Part shown: positions 28,889 through 37,279 of the stretch, piece after piece
Numbering within the stretch: position 1 is the stretch's first letter
Layout: each line of letters begins with the position of its first letter
NCBI GenBank assembly: GCA_028284415.1
Contig: JANQRU010000004.1
Location: 558,001 to 622,000, forward strand
Direction of reading: 5' to 3'
DNA length: 64,000 bases
Origin: Pyrinomonadaceae bacterium
Lineage (GTDB): Bacteria > Acidobacteriota > Blastocatellia > Pyrinomonadales > Pyrinomonadaceae
The notes under the pieces: model-generated
Database searches by the model: none
Told to the model about the DNA's origin: nothing
The model's input: only the letters and a program-made list of their open reading frames with translations
Program-made: the position numbers and the translations under genes

Positions 28889-29719
28889 ATGAAAATCACA
28901 GTCTTAGGAAGCGGTTCAACAGGAAATTCAATCTTGATCTCTACCGAAAAAACAAAAGTTTTGGTAGATGCGGGATTAAGTGCGAAACAGACACTCTTGC
29001 GACTTGGCGAAGTCGGAGAAGATTTTGAAAAACTCGACGGCATTTTAATAACGCACGAGCATTCCGACCACGCCGGAGGTTTGCGTGTTTTGCTTAAAAC
29101 CGTCAACAAACCCGTTTTTATTTCCGAGAAGACATATGACTCATACCTGCGTCCAAAACGCTCTAAAACAGGCGAAAAAGAAGCCAAGATGCGTGCGAAA
29201 ATGTTGACAAAGGATAACGCCGTTCACATCGAATCGAGCAAAGACTTTCGCATCGGCGACATAGACTTTGAACCATTCAGCGTTCCACATGACGCGGCGG
29301 ATAATTTTGGATTCGTTGCAAAAAACAGAGGTTATCGAATCGCAACTCTGATGGATTTTGGTTATTTCACGACTCTCATAAAGCAAAAATTAAAGGATTG
29401 TGATGCTATCGTCATCGAATCAAACCATAGCAAAGACATGCTTATGACATGCCCTATTTACAGTTGGGAATTAAAGCAAAGAATTTCATCCAACACAGGA
29501 CATCTTTCAAACGAAGATTTATCCGAATGGCTTACAAACGATTTCGACGGCAAAGCAAGAGACCTCGTTTTAACCCATCTTTCCCAAAAAGCCAATGAAC
29601 CACATCTCTGTAAACTCACGGCAGAACACGCCCTGCAATCTCGCAACCCACTCTTTAAAGCCGAAACAAAAGTTACGATCTCGCATCATAAAACGCCGAC
29701 TGCTTGGATTGAATTTTAA
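28889..29719 (+). CDS. YycJ/WalJ-like metallo-beta-lactamase-fold nuclease
   Basis: This 276-aa MBL-fold protein begins MKITVLGSGSTGNSILIS, with metal motif THEHSDH (about residues 54-60), further ligands near VPHDA and DFGY, and a distal His in the SHHKTP tail. The arrangement matches YycJ/WalJ/RNase-like exonucleases, which work in DNA repair or cell-wall-linked stress. It stands alone, transcribed away from gyrB. Confidence 0.88.
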   Translation: MKITVLGSGSTGNSILISTEKTKVLVDAGLSAKQTLLRLGEVGEDFEKLDGILITHEHSDHAGGLRVLLKTVNKPVFISEKTYDSYLRPKRSKTGEKEAKMRAKMLTKDNAVHIESSKDFRIGDIDFEPFSVPHDAADNFGFVAKNRGYRIATLMDFGYFTTLIKQKLKDCDAIVIESNHSKDMLMTCPIYSWELKQRISSNTGHLSNEDLSEWLTNDFDGKARDLVLTHLSQKANEPHLCKLTAEHALQSRNPLFKAETKVTISHHKTPTAWIEF

Positions 29720-29728
29720 GTTAGAAAA

Positions 29729-29824
29729 TTTGCCCATGAATGAACGCAAATAAACATGAATGAAAGAAAGTAGCTATAAAGCTTTGTCTTTTATTCATGC
29801 TGATTAGTGCTATTCGTGGGCAAA
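29729..29824. repeat. Long imperfect hairpin between convergent genes
   Basis: The outer arms TTTGCCCATGAAT (29729-29741) and ATTCGTGGGCAAA (29812-29824) pair with one G-T wobble. The inner arms CATGAATGAAAG (29755-29766) and CTTTTATTCATG (29788-29799) also pair with one mismatch. The words GAAT/ATTC recur at 7-14 nt steps. Placed between the converging MBL and rhomboid genes, it may act as a bidirectional terminator. Confidence 0.65.
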
Positions 29825-29831
29825 ATCTTTT

Positions 29832-30554
29832 TTAAGCACGCTCCATAACGCGTGGTGATTTCCCGATGGCGAATAGTTTAATTAAAACAACTCCTGCGAT
29901 GAATCCACCGATGTGTGCGGCGTAAGCGACACCGCCACCTTCCGGATTTGAGAAGTATCCCAAAACGAGTTGGTAACCGATCCAAAATCCTAAAGCCATC
30001 CAAGCCGGAACAGTTGTGTACATTCTCAAAAGCAATGCACGAACTTTTCGTTTAGGAAAAAGAACTAAATAACCACCTAAAATTCCTGAAATTGCTCCCG
30101 AAGCTCCAAGCATAGGAATAATCGAATCAGGTCCCATTATTACCTGTGCGAGTGCCGCCGCAATTCCACAAATTAAATAAAAGATAATAAAACGAAAATG
30201 TCCGAGAAGGTTTTCGATGTTATCACCAAAAATCCATAGAAAAAGCATATTTCCGAAAAGATGCATGAAATCGCCGTGCATAAACATCGAACTTAGAAAG
30301 TTGAAGTACACGGGCAGAGGTGTGTTCTGATGATTCAATGTTGCGGATTGATCTCCGACAGTAATCGTCTGCGGTCCAACCAAATCAGTTCCCGTTGTAA
30401 CTTCTTGCGGAACAAGTGAAAATGCGTATGTAAAAGCATCATTTCCGCCAAGCCCTTGCAAAAATACAAAAACCAGCACATTTATCGCAATAAACGCATA
30501 GTTTATAAACGGAGTAATTACAATATCGGAATTATCATCACCTATCGGAAACAT
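29832..30554 (-). CDS. Rhomboid-family intramembrane serine protease
   Basis: This 240-aa protein has six to seven TM helices. The family's HxxGN motif appears as HLFGNMLFLWIFG. The catalytic Ser is in GASGAISG and the catalytic His in AHIGGF. It cleaves membrane substrates within the bilayer; substrates are unknown. It has a strong ribosome site GGAGGG five bases before the ATG. It is third in a minus-strand run after nadK and the symporter (23-bp gap), though no functional link is evident. Confidence 0.92.
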   Translation of the reverse strand: MFPIGDDNSDIVITPFINYAFIAINVLVFVFLQGLGGNDAFTYAFSLVPQEVTTGTDLVGPQTITVGDQSATLNHQNTPLPVYFNFLSSMFMHGDFMHLFGNMLFLWIFGDNIENLLGHFRFIIFYLICGIAAALAQVIMGPDSIIPMLGASGAISGILGGYLVLFPKRKVRALLLRMYTTVPAWMALGFWIGYQLVLGYFSNPEGGGVAYAAHIGGFIAGVVLIKLFAIGKSPRVMERA

Positions 30555-30577
30555 TTTTTCCCTCCTTTTTCTCTAAC

Positions 30578-32323
30578 TTAAACTAATTCTGAAGATTTAA
30601 CGTTCTTCAAAAGTTCATAACCCTCAGATTTTGCAACGTATGTTGCTGCTGTAATATCTCCAACAACATTCAATGTCGTACGGCACATATCCAAAATTCT
30701 GTCCACACCGATAATTATTGCAATCAGTGCCGGATTGACACCGATCATTGCCAAAATTCCAATGATGAATGGAATCGAGCCTGACGGAACACCTGCCGTT
30801 CCGATTCCGCCTAAGATTGCCAAATAAACTACCATTAACTGAATAGCAAAAGTTAATTCAACACCCGCTAATTGAGCCAAAAATAAAACAGTGATCCCTT
30901 CATAAAGTGCTGTTCCATTCTGATTTGCAGTTGCACCAACGGTTAAAACAAAACTATTGATTTCCTTCGGAACTCCCAAATTCTCCTCTGAAACACGCAA
31001 AGCAGTTGGTAAAGTCGCATTTGAAGAACTTGTGGAAAAAGCCGTTAAAATTACAGTTCGCAGACGCTTGAAAAATTCGAGCGGATTCATTCCCGAAAGA
31101 AAATAGACGGAAATTGAATATGTCACAAAAAAGTGTATTGAAAGTCCTAATAAAACCGTAAAGACAAACCAAGCCAGCGATTGTAATAAGTCTAATCCGA
31201 AAAGAGCAATGTTATTAAAAAGCAGACACGCCACAGCATACGGTGCGAATTTCATAACCATATCAATGATCTTCGCTGTGATCTGAAAGACCGCTTCCAT
31301 AAAGTTTACAAATGGATCGGTGACTGATGAAGGAATCAAAGTTATTGCAATTCCAACGATCAGAGCAAAAAACATTATGTGAAGCATATTCGGATTTTCA
31401 CCCGCGACAGAATAGAAAACATTTTTTGGAACGATTGTTTTAACAACTGACATCAAAGGAGTATCAACACTTGCCCTCGCACTTTTAACTCCGGAAACAA
31501 ATTTTTTCGTTTCGCTCGAAAATTTTTCAGCTTCAACTGCCAGAACATCCGTACGTTTGGCAATCTCATCGGCTTCTTTTGTTATTTCTTCAGCAGCTTT
31601 GGCGTATTCATCAACGGGGTCAAATGATTTTTTGATGTCATCTGCGAATTTTTTCGAGGTTTTGGCAAATTCTTCAACTTTCCCTGCAAAAATGCTTGCC
31701 TGCTGTTTGTCCATTTCGGCACTATCTGCGAGGTCTTTTATTTTTGTAGAAGTCTTTTTCGCATTGGTTGCAAATGCGGCTGAAACTGCACCGACATTTA
31801 TTGCGGCTGAAACACGACTATCGGCATCCGAGCCAAATTTCGCTTTGAGTTGTTCTTCGACATCTTTGTTTATTCGATTCCCAGGTTCGATCCAGTTTGC
31901 CAGGCTTAAACCAATAATTACGGAAATGGCGGAAATTATAAGTGTGTAACCAAAAGATTTTGCACCGATTCGCCCTAATTTTCGTATATCCCCAATCCCT
32001 GCAACTCCAACGACAAGCGATGCAAAAACAAGCGGAACAACAATCATTAGGAGAAGATTTAAGAATAATTGCCCGACCGGACGGGTAAAATTCTCGACGA
32101 TCATAACTACTCTCGGATCATCTCCGCCAAGAGTCCAATTAACAATCAAACCTGCAATGACACCAACGGCTAAACCGATCAGGATTTTAGTATGAAGAGG
32201 AATTCCCTTTGGTTTATCAGGAGTATCATCATCTAAATCTGTTCCTAATTCCTGAGAATATGCATCCTCAGGAATTTTATTGTTCTCCTGCTGCTGATTA
32301 TTTTCTTGGTTATTCTCAGCCAT
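30578..32323 (-). CDS. Dicarboxylate/amino acid:cation symporter with coiled-coil insertion
   Basis: DAACS family (DctA/GltP) transporter of 581 aa; typical members are 400-450. The core is normal: helical repeats from about residue 43, a TVGATANQNGTALYEG hairpin, and the GVDRILDMCRTTLNVVGD motif. Residues about 155-290, between the early TM helices, hold an Ala/Lys/Glu/Asp-rich helical insert with heptad-like spacing (KKTSTKIKDLADSAE, KVEEFAKTSKKFADDI). In the GltPh topology this is likely an extracytoplasmic loop. The N-terminus (1-40) is Asn/Gln/Asp-rich and disordered. It probably takes up C4-dicarboxylates or glutamate with Na+ or H+; the insert may add an oligomerisation or wall-contact function. 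Confidence 0.9.
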   Translation of the reverse strand: MAENNQENNQQQENNKIPEDAYSQELGTDLDDDTPDKPKGIPLHTKILIGLAVGVIAGLIVNWTLGGDDPRVVMIVENFTRPVGQLFLNLLLMIVVPLVFASLVVGVAGIGDIRKLGRIGAKSFGYTLIISAISVIIGLSLANWIEPGNRINKDVEEQLKAKFGSDADSRVSAAINVGAVSAAFATNAKKTSTKIKDLADSAEMDKQQASIFAGKVEEFAKTSKKFADDIKKSFDPVDEYAKAAEEITKEADEIAKRTDVLAVEAEKFSSETKKFVSGVKSARASVDTPLMSVVKTIVPKNVFYSVAGENPNMLHIMFFALIVGIAITLIPSSVTDPFVNFMEAVFQITAKIIDMVMKFAPYAVACLLFNNIALFGLDLLQSLAWFVFTVLLGLSIHFFVTYSISVYFLSGMNPLEFFKRLRTVILTAFSTSSSNATLPTALRVSEENLGVPKEINSFVLTVGATANQNGTALYEGITVLFLAQLAGVELTFAIQLMVVYLAILGGIGTAGVPSGSIPFIIGILAMIGVNPALIAIIIGVDRILDMCRTTLNVVGDITAATYVAKSEGYELLKNVKSSELV

Positions 32324-32353
32324 AAGTTTTAGCCCCAGTTAAAGATTGTTGAA

Positions 32354-33220
32354 TTAACGTCCCCACTTGAGTTTATTTCTGAGAACATCAAAATAGTTTC
32401 GATTTGGAGGTTGGACTAGATTGAAACTCGTATCACTTTTGCAAATTTTTACAATGTCTCTTGGTTGCAAATCGTAACCAACTTGTCCATCTAAAGTCAG
32501 AACAACATCTTCGCTTTTGTTTACGAGCTTCAAAGAAATTTCGGCATTATCAGGCATAACGATCGGGCGATTCGTCAATGTAAAAGGACAAATTGGTGTT
32601 AACACAACGGCATTCATCGAGGGATAAACGATTGGTCCACCTGCCGAAAGATTGTATGCGGTTGAGCCTGTTGGAGTAGAAACTATCAGTCCGTCAGCAC
32701 GAAAAGAATTTACGTATTGTTGATTTAATTCGACCTCGATTTCAATAATTCGTGCGAGTGCAGCTTTGTTGATAACGACATCATTTAAGACTCTTCCTAT
32801 CGCTATTTTTTCCCCGTCACGCCAATGCTCAACATCAAGCATCACGCGTGAATCAATCGCATAACTACCTTCAAATATTAAATTCAGAGCATCATACATT
32901 TCCTCAATGCGAAACTCTGTTAAATACCCGAGACTGCCATAATTTATGCCGAGAACCAAAACTTCGCGTTTGCCTGTGAGTCTTGCGGTAGAGATCATTG
33001 TTCCATCGCCACCAAGCACAACGATTAAATCTACTTCTTCCTTAAATTCTCTTGTTTCCGCAGTTTCAACATTACAAACCTCATTTTCCGCTCTCGGCTT
33101 GCCAATTACCCGTAATCCCGAATCGGTAAACCATTCGGAGAGTTCGCAAGCAGTTTCCCAAGCCTCTTTATGATTTGGCTTAACAATTATGCCGACACAT
33201 TTAATTTCTTGATTGGTCAT
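32354..33220 (-). CDS. nadK: NAD kinase
   Basis: This 288-aa ATP-NAD kinase makes NADP from NAD in the cytosol. Motifs are GGDGTMISTAR (ATP site, about 71-81), NYGSLGYLTEF and the nucleotide-binding stretch with STPTGSTAYNLSAGGPI, all family signatures. It heads a run with the symporter (30-bp gap) and rhomboid. With nadA in the same window, two NAD(P) pathway genes are present but not clustered. Confidence 0.96.
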   Translation of the reverse strand: MTNQEIKCVGIIVKPNHKEAWETACELSEWFTDSGLRVIGKPRAENEVCNVETAETREFKEEVDLIVVLGGDGTMISTARLTGKREVLVLGINYGSLGYLTEFRIEEMYDALNLIFEGSYAIDSRVMLDVEHWRDGEKIAIGRVLNDVVINKAALARIIEIEVELNQQYVNSFRADGLIVSTPTGSTAYNLSAGGPIVYPSMNAVVLTPICPFTLTNRPIVMPDNAEISLKLVNKSEDVVLTLDGQVGYDLQPRDIVKICKSDTSFNLVQPPNRNYFDVLRNKLKWGR

Positions 33221-33304
33221 TACTTATGTGAAAAGTGTTTGACTGCAATAATTAAATAATTCCAGCGAAACTGCAAGTTTTTTCTCATCGCTATTTAAAA
33301 TAAA

Positions 33305-33332
33305 AAAGACAAGAGACTTAGCTCCTGTCTTT
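33305..33332 (-). terminator. Intrinsic terminator of the secreted RGG protein gene
   Basis: AAAGACAAGAG (33305-33315) and CTCCTGTCTTT (33322-33332) pair with one mismatch. Read on the minus strand a TTTTTTATTTT tract follows. It lies about 25 bp after the stop. Confidence 0.75.
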
Positions 33333-33355
33333 GAAAAGATTCTTTTAAGTTTTTA

Positions 33356-33907
33356 TTAACTTTTTGTAAAAACCATTTTCGAACTTCTGTTCCCGCGCGG
33401 TGTTTCGATTTCACTTGAGACTGTTAACATTTTCCCATCATCGGAAAGTTCCCAAGTTTCAATATTCTTAATCGTCACAGCTCCCCTGGGGGTTTCAAAG
33501 CTACGGGTTTGAGTGAGTTTCAACTTTCCATCTTTTTCCATGTTAGCTTTTAGTTTTGCTTTACCTGCAAATCTGCCACTTCCCATTTGAGCTTCAGTTT
33601 CCTTGCCTTCGAGATTGTAGGTCATTGGTTGCTGATTTCCACCTCGCATTCCTCTTCGACCTCTTCCGCCACGTCCTTCCCCGTCGGAACGTTCAGCACG
33701 TTTCGTTTTTCTTTCAAAAGTCAATTCTTTATCCGTCTGCGAAACTTTCATTGTCATTGATTCAATCCGACTTCTTTCACCCAGTTCACTTTTATCTTTA
33801 TCAAGTGTCCAATCTCCTACAAAGTTTACTGTCTTATCTTGTGCTGAGATAGCAACCACCGTTAAAAGCAAACAAAAAACTGCCATTAAAGAAAATCTCT
33901 TTTTCAT
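33356..33907 (-). CDS. Secreted hypothetical protein with RGG-rich segment
   Basis: This 183-aa protein has a signal peptide ending VVAISAQ (about 23). The opening VNFVGDWTLDKDKSELGE and the strand pattern towards the end (TWELSDDGKMLTVSSEIETPRG) suggest a small lipocalin/DUF-type beta-barrel. Between about 70 and 92 lies an Arg/Gly-rich stretch (GEGRGGRGRRGMRGG) that interrupts it, and a second GRFAGK follows. I do not recognise a named family. It has its own terminator and, upstream, a GTAAA-N5-GTAAA repeat, so it is probably independently regulated, perhaps by envelope stress (inference). Confidence 0.75.
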   Translation of the reverse strand: MKKRFSLMAVFCLLLTVVAISAQDKTVNFVGDWTLDKDKSELGERSRIESMTMKVSQTDKELTFERKTKRAERSDGEGRGGRGRRGMRGGNQQPMTYNLEGKETEAQMGSGRFAGKAKLKANMEKDGKLKLTQTRSFETPRGAVTIKNIETWELSDDGKMLTVSSEIETPRGNRSSKMVFTKS

Positions 33908-33983
33908 TTATGTGTCTCCTTAAAAAATTTAGAAATGAAACTGTTGGTTTAGACGTGAGAACATAAAAGTTTGTCGGCGGAAT

Positions 33984-34003
33984 TTTGTAAAGATTTGTAA
34001 AGA
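33984..34003. promoter_or_regulatory. Tandem TTTGTAAAGA operator-like repeat (CpxR-box-like)
   Basis: Two exact adjacent 10-bp copies (33984-33993, 33994-34003) create GTAAA-N5-GTAAA, the spacing of the enterobacterial CpxR consensus. It lies 77-96 bp upstream of the secreted RGG protein (minus strand). The nhaC promoter begins 76 bp away on the other side. Direct 10-bp repeats typify OmpR-family regulator sites. Confidence 0.45.
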
Positions 34004-34079
34004 AACCGTTACAACACCTCATTTAACGGAGCACCATAAACTGTTAAAAACACTTTTAATACTAGCCTCTATTATTTTT

Positions 34080-34108
34080 TTGCTAAACATCTTTACCCTA
34101 TGTATAAT
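34080..34108 (+). promoter_or_regulatory. Sigma-70 promoter of nhaC
   Basis: TTGCTA (34080-34085), a 17-bp spacer and TATAAT (34103-34108) precede GGAGAAG and the ATG at 34130. The promoter overlaps an alternative upstream ATG (34100), which is why the later start is chosen. Confidence 0.65.
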
Positions 34109-34129
34109 TTGCAAAAATCGGAGAAGCCT

Positions 34130-35671
34130 ATGAACCAAGAAAAAGAAGTCATTCCATTAGATCAAGAAGAAACCAAAGAGCCAAGCTTATTGGTTTCACT
34201 TATTCCCATCGTTGTTTTAATGGGCTTATTAATTACAAACATTTTAGTGTTTGGTGATGCCGGAATTGATGGATCGAATCAATTAGCTTTACTGATCGCT
34301 GGTGCTTTAGCGGCATTTATCGGAATCGTCGTCTATAAGATCAAATACAAAGACATTGAAGATCAGGTTATTAAATCGATTGGAGTAGCGATGCAAGCCA
34401 GCATCATTCTGCTGATCGTCGGTGCTTTGATTGGAATGTGGATAATCAGCGGAATTGTTCCGACGATGATCTACTATGGTTTATTGCTAATAAATCCGAC
34501 GGTATTTTTGCCTGTTTCTTGTATCGTTTGTGCAATCGTCGCACTTGCAACAGGTTCGAGTTGGTCAACGACCGGGACGGTAGGAATTGCCTTGATCGGC
34601 ATTGGCACGACACTCGGAATTCCTTTAGGAATGGTTGCTGGAGCGATTATTTCAGGAGCATATTTCGGTGATAAGATGTCGCCTTTGTCAGACACGACAA
34701 ACCTTGCACCCGCAATGGCTGGAACTGATGTTTTCACACACATTCGCCACATGATGTACACGAGTGGACCTGCAATAATCTTAGCCATTATTGGGTTTAC
34801 AATTTTAGGCTTTTTCTACGGACAAGGCACTGTCAATCAAGAAAATATAAACACAGTTTTGAATGTTATAAATGACAAATTCAACATTGGTCTTCATCTG
34901 TTTTTAGTTCCATTAGCTGTTTTGTTTATGGTTTATAAAAGAATTCCGGCACTTCCCGCACTTCTTATCGGAACTATTTTGGGCGGAATTTTTGCACTTA
35001 TTTTTCAACCTCAATTGATCGCATCCATGGCGGGTGAAGCAAAAGAAACAGAAGGTTTTTTTCAGGCTATAAAAGCATATATTGAACCATATTACCGACC
35101 TTTGATGACAACCGCTTATGGTGGATTTGTTATCGAAACCGATAATGAACTTATTAACAAATTGTTTAACCGTGGCGGAATGGCAAATATGCTTTCGACC
35201 GTTTGGCTTATATTGATGGCAATGGTTTTCGGCGGTGCAATGGAAGGAACAGGAATGCTTCAAAAAATCGCTAACAGTATTCTCAAACTTGTTCGCGGAA
35301 CAGGAAGTTTGATCGGAGCGACTCTTGGAAGTTGTATCTTTATGAATATGACCGCTTGCGACCAATATTTAGCTATTGTAGTTCCGGGCAGAATGTATAA
35401 GGACGCTTATAAGAAATACGGTCTCAAGCCTAAGAATCTTTCGAGAGCATTAGAAGATTCGGGAACGGTTACATCCGTTTTAGTTCCATGGAATTCAGGT
35501 GGTGCTTATAATTCGATAACTTTGGGTGTCGCAACTCTAACTTATTTGCCTTTCTGTTTCTTTAATATTTTGAGTCCTTTGGTATCTGCATTTTTGGCAG
35601 GATTCAATCTGACAATTGAAAGAATAGATGAAAATAAAAATGAATCCGCTGAGGCAACAGAATCAGCATAG
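34130..35671 (+). CDS. nhaC: NhaC-type Na+/H+ antiporter
   Basis: This 513-aa antiporter of the NhaC family has about 11-12 TM helices. Motifs are ATGSSWSTTGTVGIALIGIG, SGAYFGDKMSPLSDTTNLA and MNMTACDQYLAIVVPGRMY, the conserved ion-pathway segments. It exports Na+ (or exchanges malate/lactate in some relatives). The ATG at 34130 has a proper ribosome site GGAGAAG and lies downstream of a good promoter; the in-frame ATG at 34100 overlaps the -10 region. The acidic N-terminus (EKEVIPLDQEETKE) and C-terminus are cytoplasmic tails. Confidence 0.93.
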   Translation: MNQEKEVIPLDQEETKEPSLLVSLIPIVVLMGLLITNILVFGDAGIDGSNQLALLIAGALAAFIGIVVYKIKYKDIEDQVIKSIGVAMQASIILLIVGALIGMWIISGIVPTMIYYGLLLINPTVFLPVSCIVCAIVALATGSSWSTTGTVGIALIGIGTTLGIPLGMVAGAIISGAYFGDKMSPLSDTTNLAPAMAGTDVFTHIRHMMYTSGPAIILAIIGFTILGFFYGQGTVNQENINTVLNVINDKFNIGLHLFLVPLAVLFMVYKRIPALPALLIGTILGGIFALIFQPQLIASMAGEAKETEGFFQAIKAYIEPYYRPLMTTAYGGFVIETDNELINKLFNRGGMANMLSTVWLILMAMVFGGAMEGTGMLQKIANSILKLVRGTGSLIGATLGSCIFMNMTACDQYLAIVVPGRMYKDAYKKYGLKPKNLSRALEDSGTVTSVLVPWNSGGAYNSITLGVATLTYLPFCFFNILSPLVSAFLAGFNLTIERIDENKNESAEATESA

Positions 35672-35730
35672 CAAACCCGATTTTTTATAAGGCAGATAGA
35701 AAACAATCGTGTTTTTTACAAATTTTATCG

Positions 35731-35801
35731 AAAAGTTCCCTCTATGAAATGGAATTCCGGCGATATTAGCATTTTTTAACTCACAACGGGTAGGAACTTT
35801 T
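35731..35801. other. Inverted-repeat-bounded spacer element after nhaC
   Basis: AAAAGTTCC (35731-35739) and GGAACTTTT (35793-35801) enclose 53 nt that contain an internal GGAATTCC palindrome. The outer stem has no clean T tract on the plus strand. It could be an nhaC terminator or a leader element of the next gene. I could not match it to a riboswitch class. Confidence 0.4.
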
Positions 35802-35867
35802 CTGATAAACTATTCTTACAAAATTTAGGATTTTTCAATTTAGAGAATTGCGTAATTTTCAGTAGTT

Positions 35868-36896
35868 ATGAGCAATCGTCCAATTCACGAAAATTTAGAT
35901 ACGTCGTTTGTAAATCTATCGGCACTAATTAAATATCTGCGTCGCCGCCAATTCGTTGGCAGCGTGAAGGTTCAGTTGAATGGTTATAAAGCGGACATTC
36001 AGTTGCGTGAAGATAACCAGATGAAAGTCAGTGAACACGATCAGATTTCAGGAAGAATCTCTGAAGGCGAAGAAGCCTTACAAAGACTCCTGATTCGTGC
36101 CCGAGAACCGGGTGGAACGATCAATGTTTTCCAACATGCAGAAGAAAAGATAAAAAATGAAAAGCCTTCCGCAAAGAGCGTGCCGACCGTTGAGGTTATA
36201 CAAAATGATGAAGAAATCATTGAGGCTGAAATCATTGAAGCGATTCCAAAACCTGCTCAACCTCCACAGCAAATTAACGGTGGCTCAACCCCTAAACAGG
36301 TCAAAAAAGCCAAAGCTAGCGTTAATTTAAATGCTACTTTGCCAAAAGTTCAAAAAAACAAACCAAAAGTTAAATTCAACGGAAACGGAATCCATCTTAA
36401 GAAAAAAGCAAAGCCTGCAAAACGAGAAGCAAGTTTGCCTGATTTTCCTTTTCGCCTTTCCAACAAAGTCGAAGAGCGTGCAAAAGAAGTCCAGTCAATT
36501 GCTAATGAAGATTGGCAGATTCTATTAAATTTAACTGTTGAATTATTGGGAGTTATTGATAAATCTCTGGCACAAGCAAAACTAAATTTCAAATCAGCTT
36601 TCCGAAAAGCATCCGCTGAAATTGCCGATGATTATCCATTCTTAAATCCTGCCAACGACATATTTGAATACTCCAATGGCAGAATAAAAATGACTGAACA
36701 GATCAACCCTAAAATCTTTGTCTCCAGCATAATGGAAGTGTTACGCAGAATTTTAGATAAGCTTGAAACGAGTCATAAATTCTTTGAAGTTCACAGAGCA
36801 ACTTCTCAAAGAATTCTCGCCGTTATGAATAAACGCGAAAATCTCTATGACAAATTTGGTATCTCAAATCATTTGAAAAGAATGTTAGGCGTGTAA
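35868..36896 (+). CDS. Hypothetical protein with PATAN/DUF4388-like N-terminal domain
   Basis: This 342-aa soluble protein has an N-terminal 85 residues (ALIKYLRRRQFVGSVKVQ, then GRISEGEEALQRLLIRAREPGG) in the alpha/beta pattern of PATAN/DUF4388 regulatory domains: a strand that reports on a ligand, then a G-x-EA helix. A low-complexity linker (about 100-190) is rich in Lys, Pro, Ala and Glu. The C-terminal 140 residues are predicted all-helical with no motif I know. Possible role: a scaffold in a gliding or chemosensory system, but no partners are nearby. Confidence 0.7.
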   Translation: MSNRPIHENLDTSFVNLSALIKYLRRRQFVGSVKVQLNGYKADIQLREDNQMKVSEHDQISGRISEGEEALQRLLIRAREPGGTINVFQHAEEKIKNEKPSAKSVPTVEVIQNDEEIIEAEIIEAIPKPAQPPQQINGGSTPKQVKKAKASVNLNATLPKVQKNKPKVKFNGNGIHLKKKAKPAKREASLPDFPFRLSNKVEERAKEVQSIANEDWQILLNLTVELLGVIDKSLAQAKLNFKSAFRKASAEIADDYPFLNPANDIFEYSNGRIKMTEQINPKIFVSSIMEVLRRILDKLETSHKFFEVHRATSQRILAVMNKRENLYDKFGISNHLKRMLGV

Positions 36897-37279
36897 ATAA
36901 ATCTGTATTCCCTCTCACAAAAAATATTTTCCAGAAAAACAAATAATTTCCAAACTTCGGCTTTATAGAAACTTTACATTGAATCCAGCTTTTAAAAAAC
37001 CTCTCTGAAAAATATGCTAGTTTTTTCTTTTAGTTAGCTTGTTTTTGTGAAATTACGATTTCTTAATTCAGATTTTCTCCTACTTGAAATATAATGCATT
37101 CTTCAGCAAATAAATGCTTATACTACTGCTAAATAAATTTTCAGATTTAATGCATATTTAATTTTTTACAGCAAAGTAAAAAGCTTCTGCATCAAAAAAA
37201 CGCGAAGTTTCCATAAGCAAAATTTGCTTTTTTTCTAAAATTTTATCCCCACAATTTAGGTTTGTTTTTCTAAAGGTCT
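36897..37279. other. 383-bp AT-rich spacer without a gene
   Basis: No plausible ORF was seen. It contains a TATAAT (37090-37095), a palindromic AATGCATT repeated nearby, and a short AAGCAAA/TTTGCTT hairpin followed by T7 at about 37215-37234 that could be a terminator or attenuator 45 bp before the nuclease gene. Nothing else stands out. Confidence 0.5.

Noticed and set aside
34100..34129. Earlier ATG for nhaC
   Set aside because: It overlaps the -10 box of a well-formed promoter and lacks a ribosome site; ATG 34130 has GGAGAAG.
35731..35801. Riboswitch between nhaC and the PATAN-like gene
   Set aside because: Only an outer 9-bp stem and one inner palindrome are visible; no known aptamer consensus could be matched, so it is listed only as an unexplained element.
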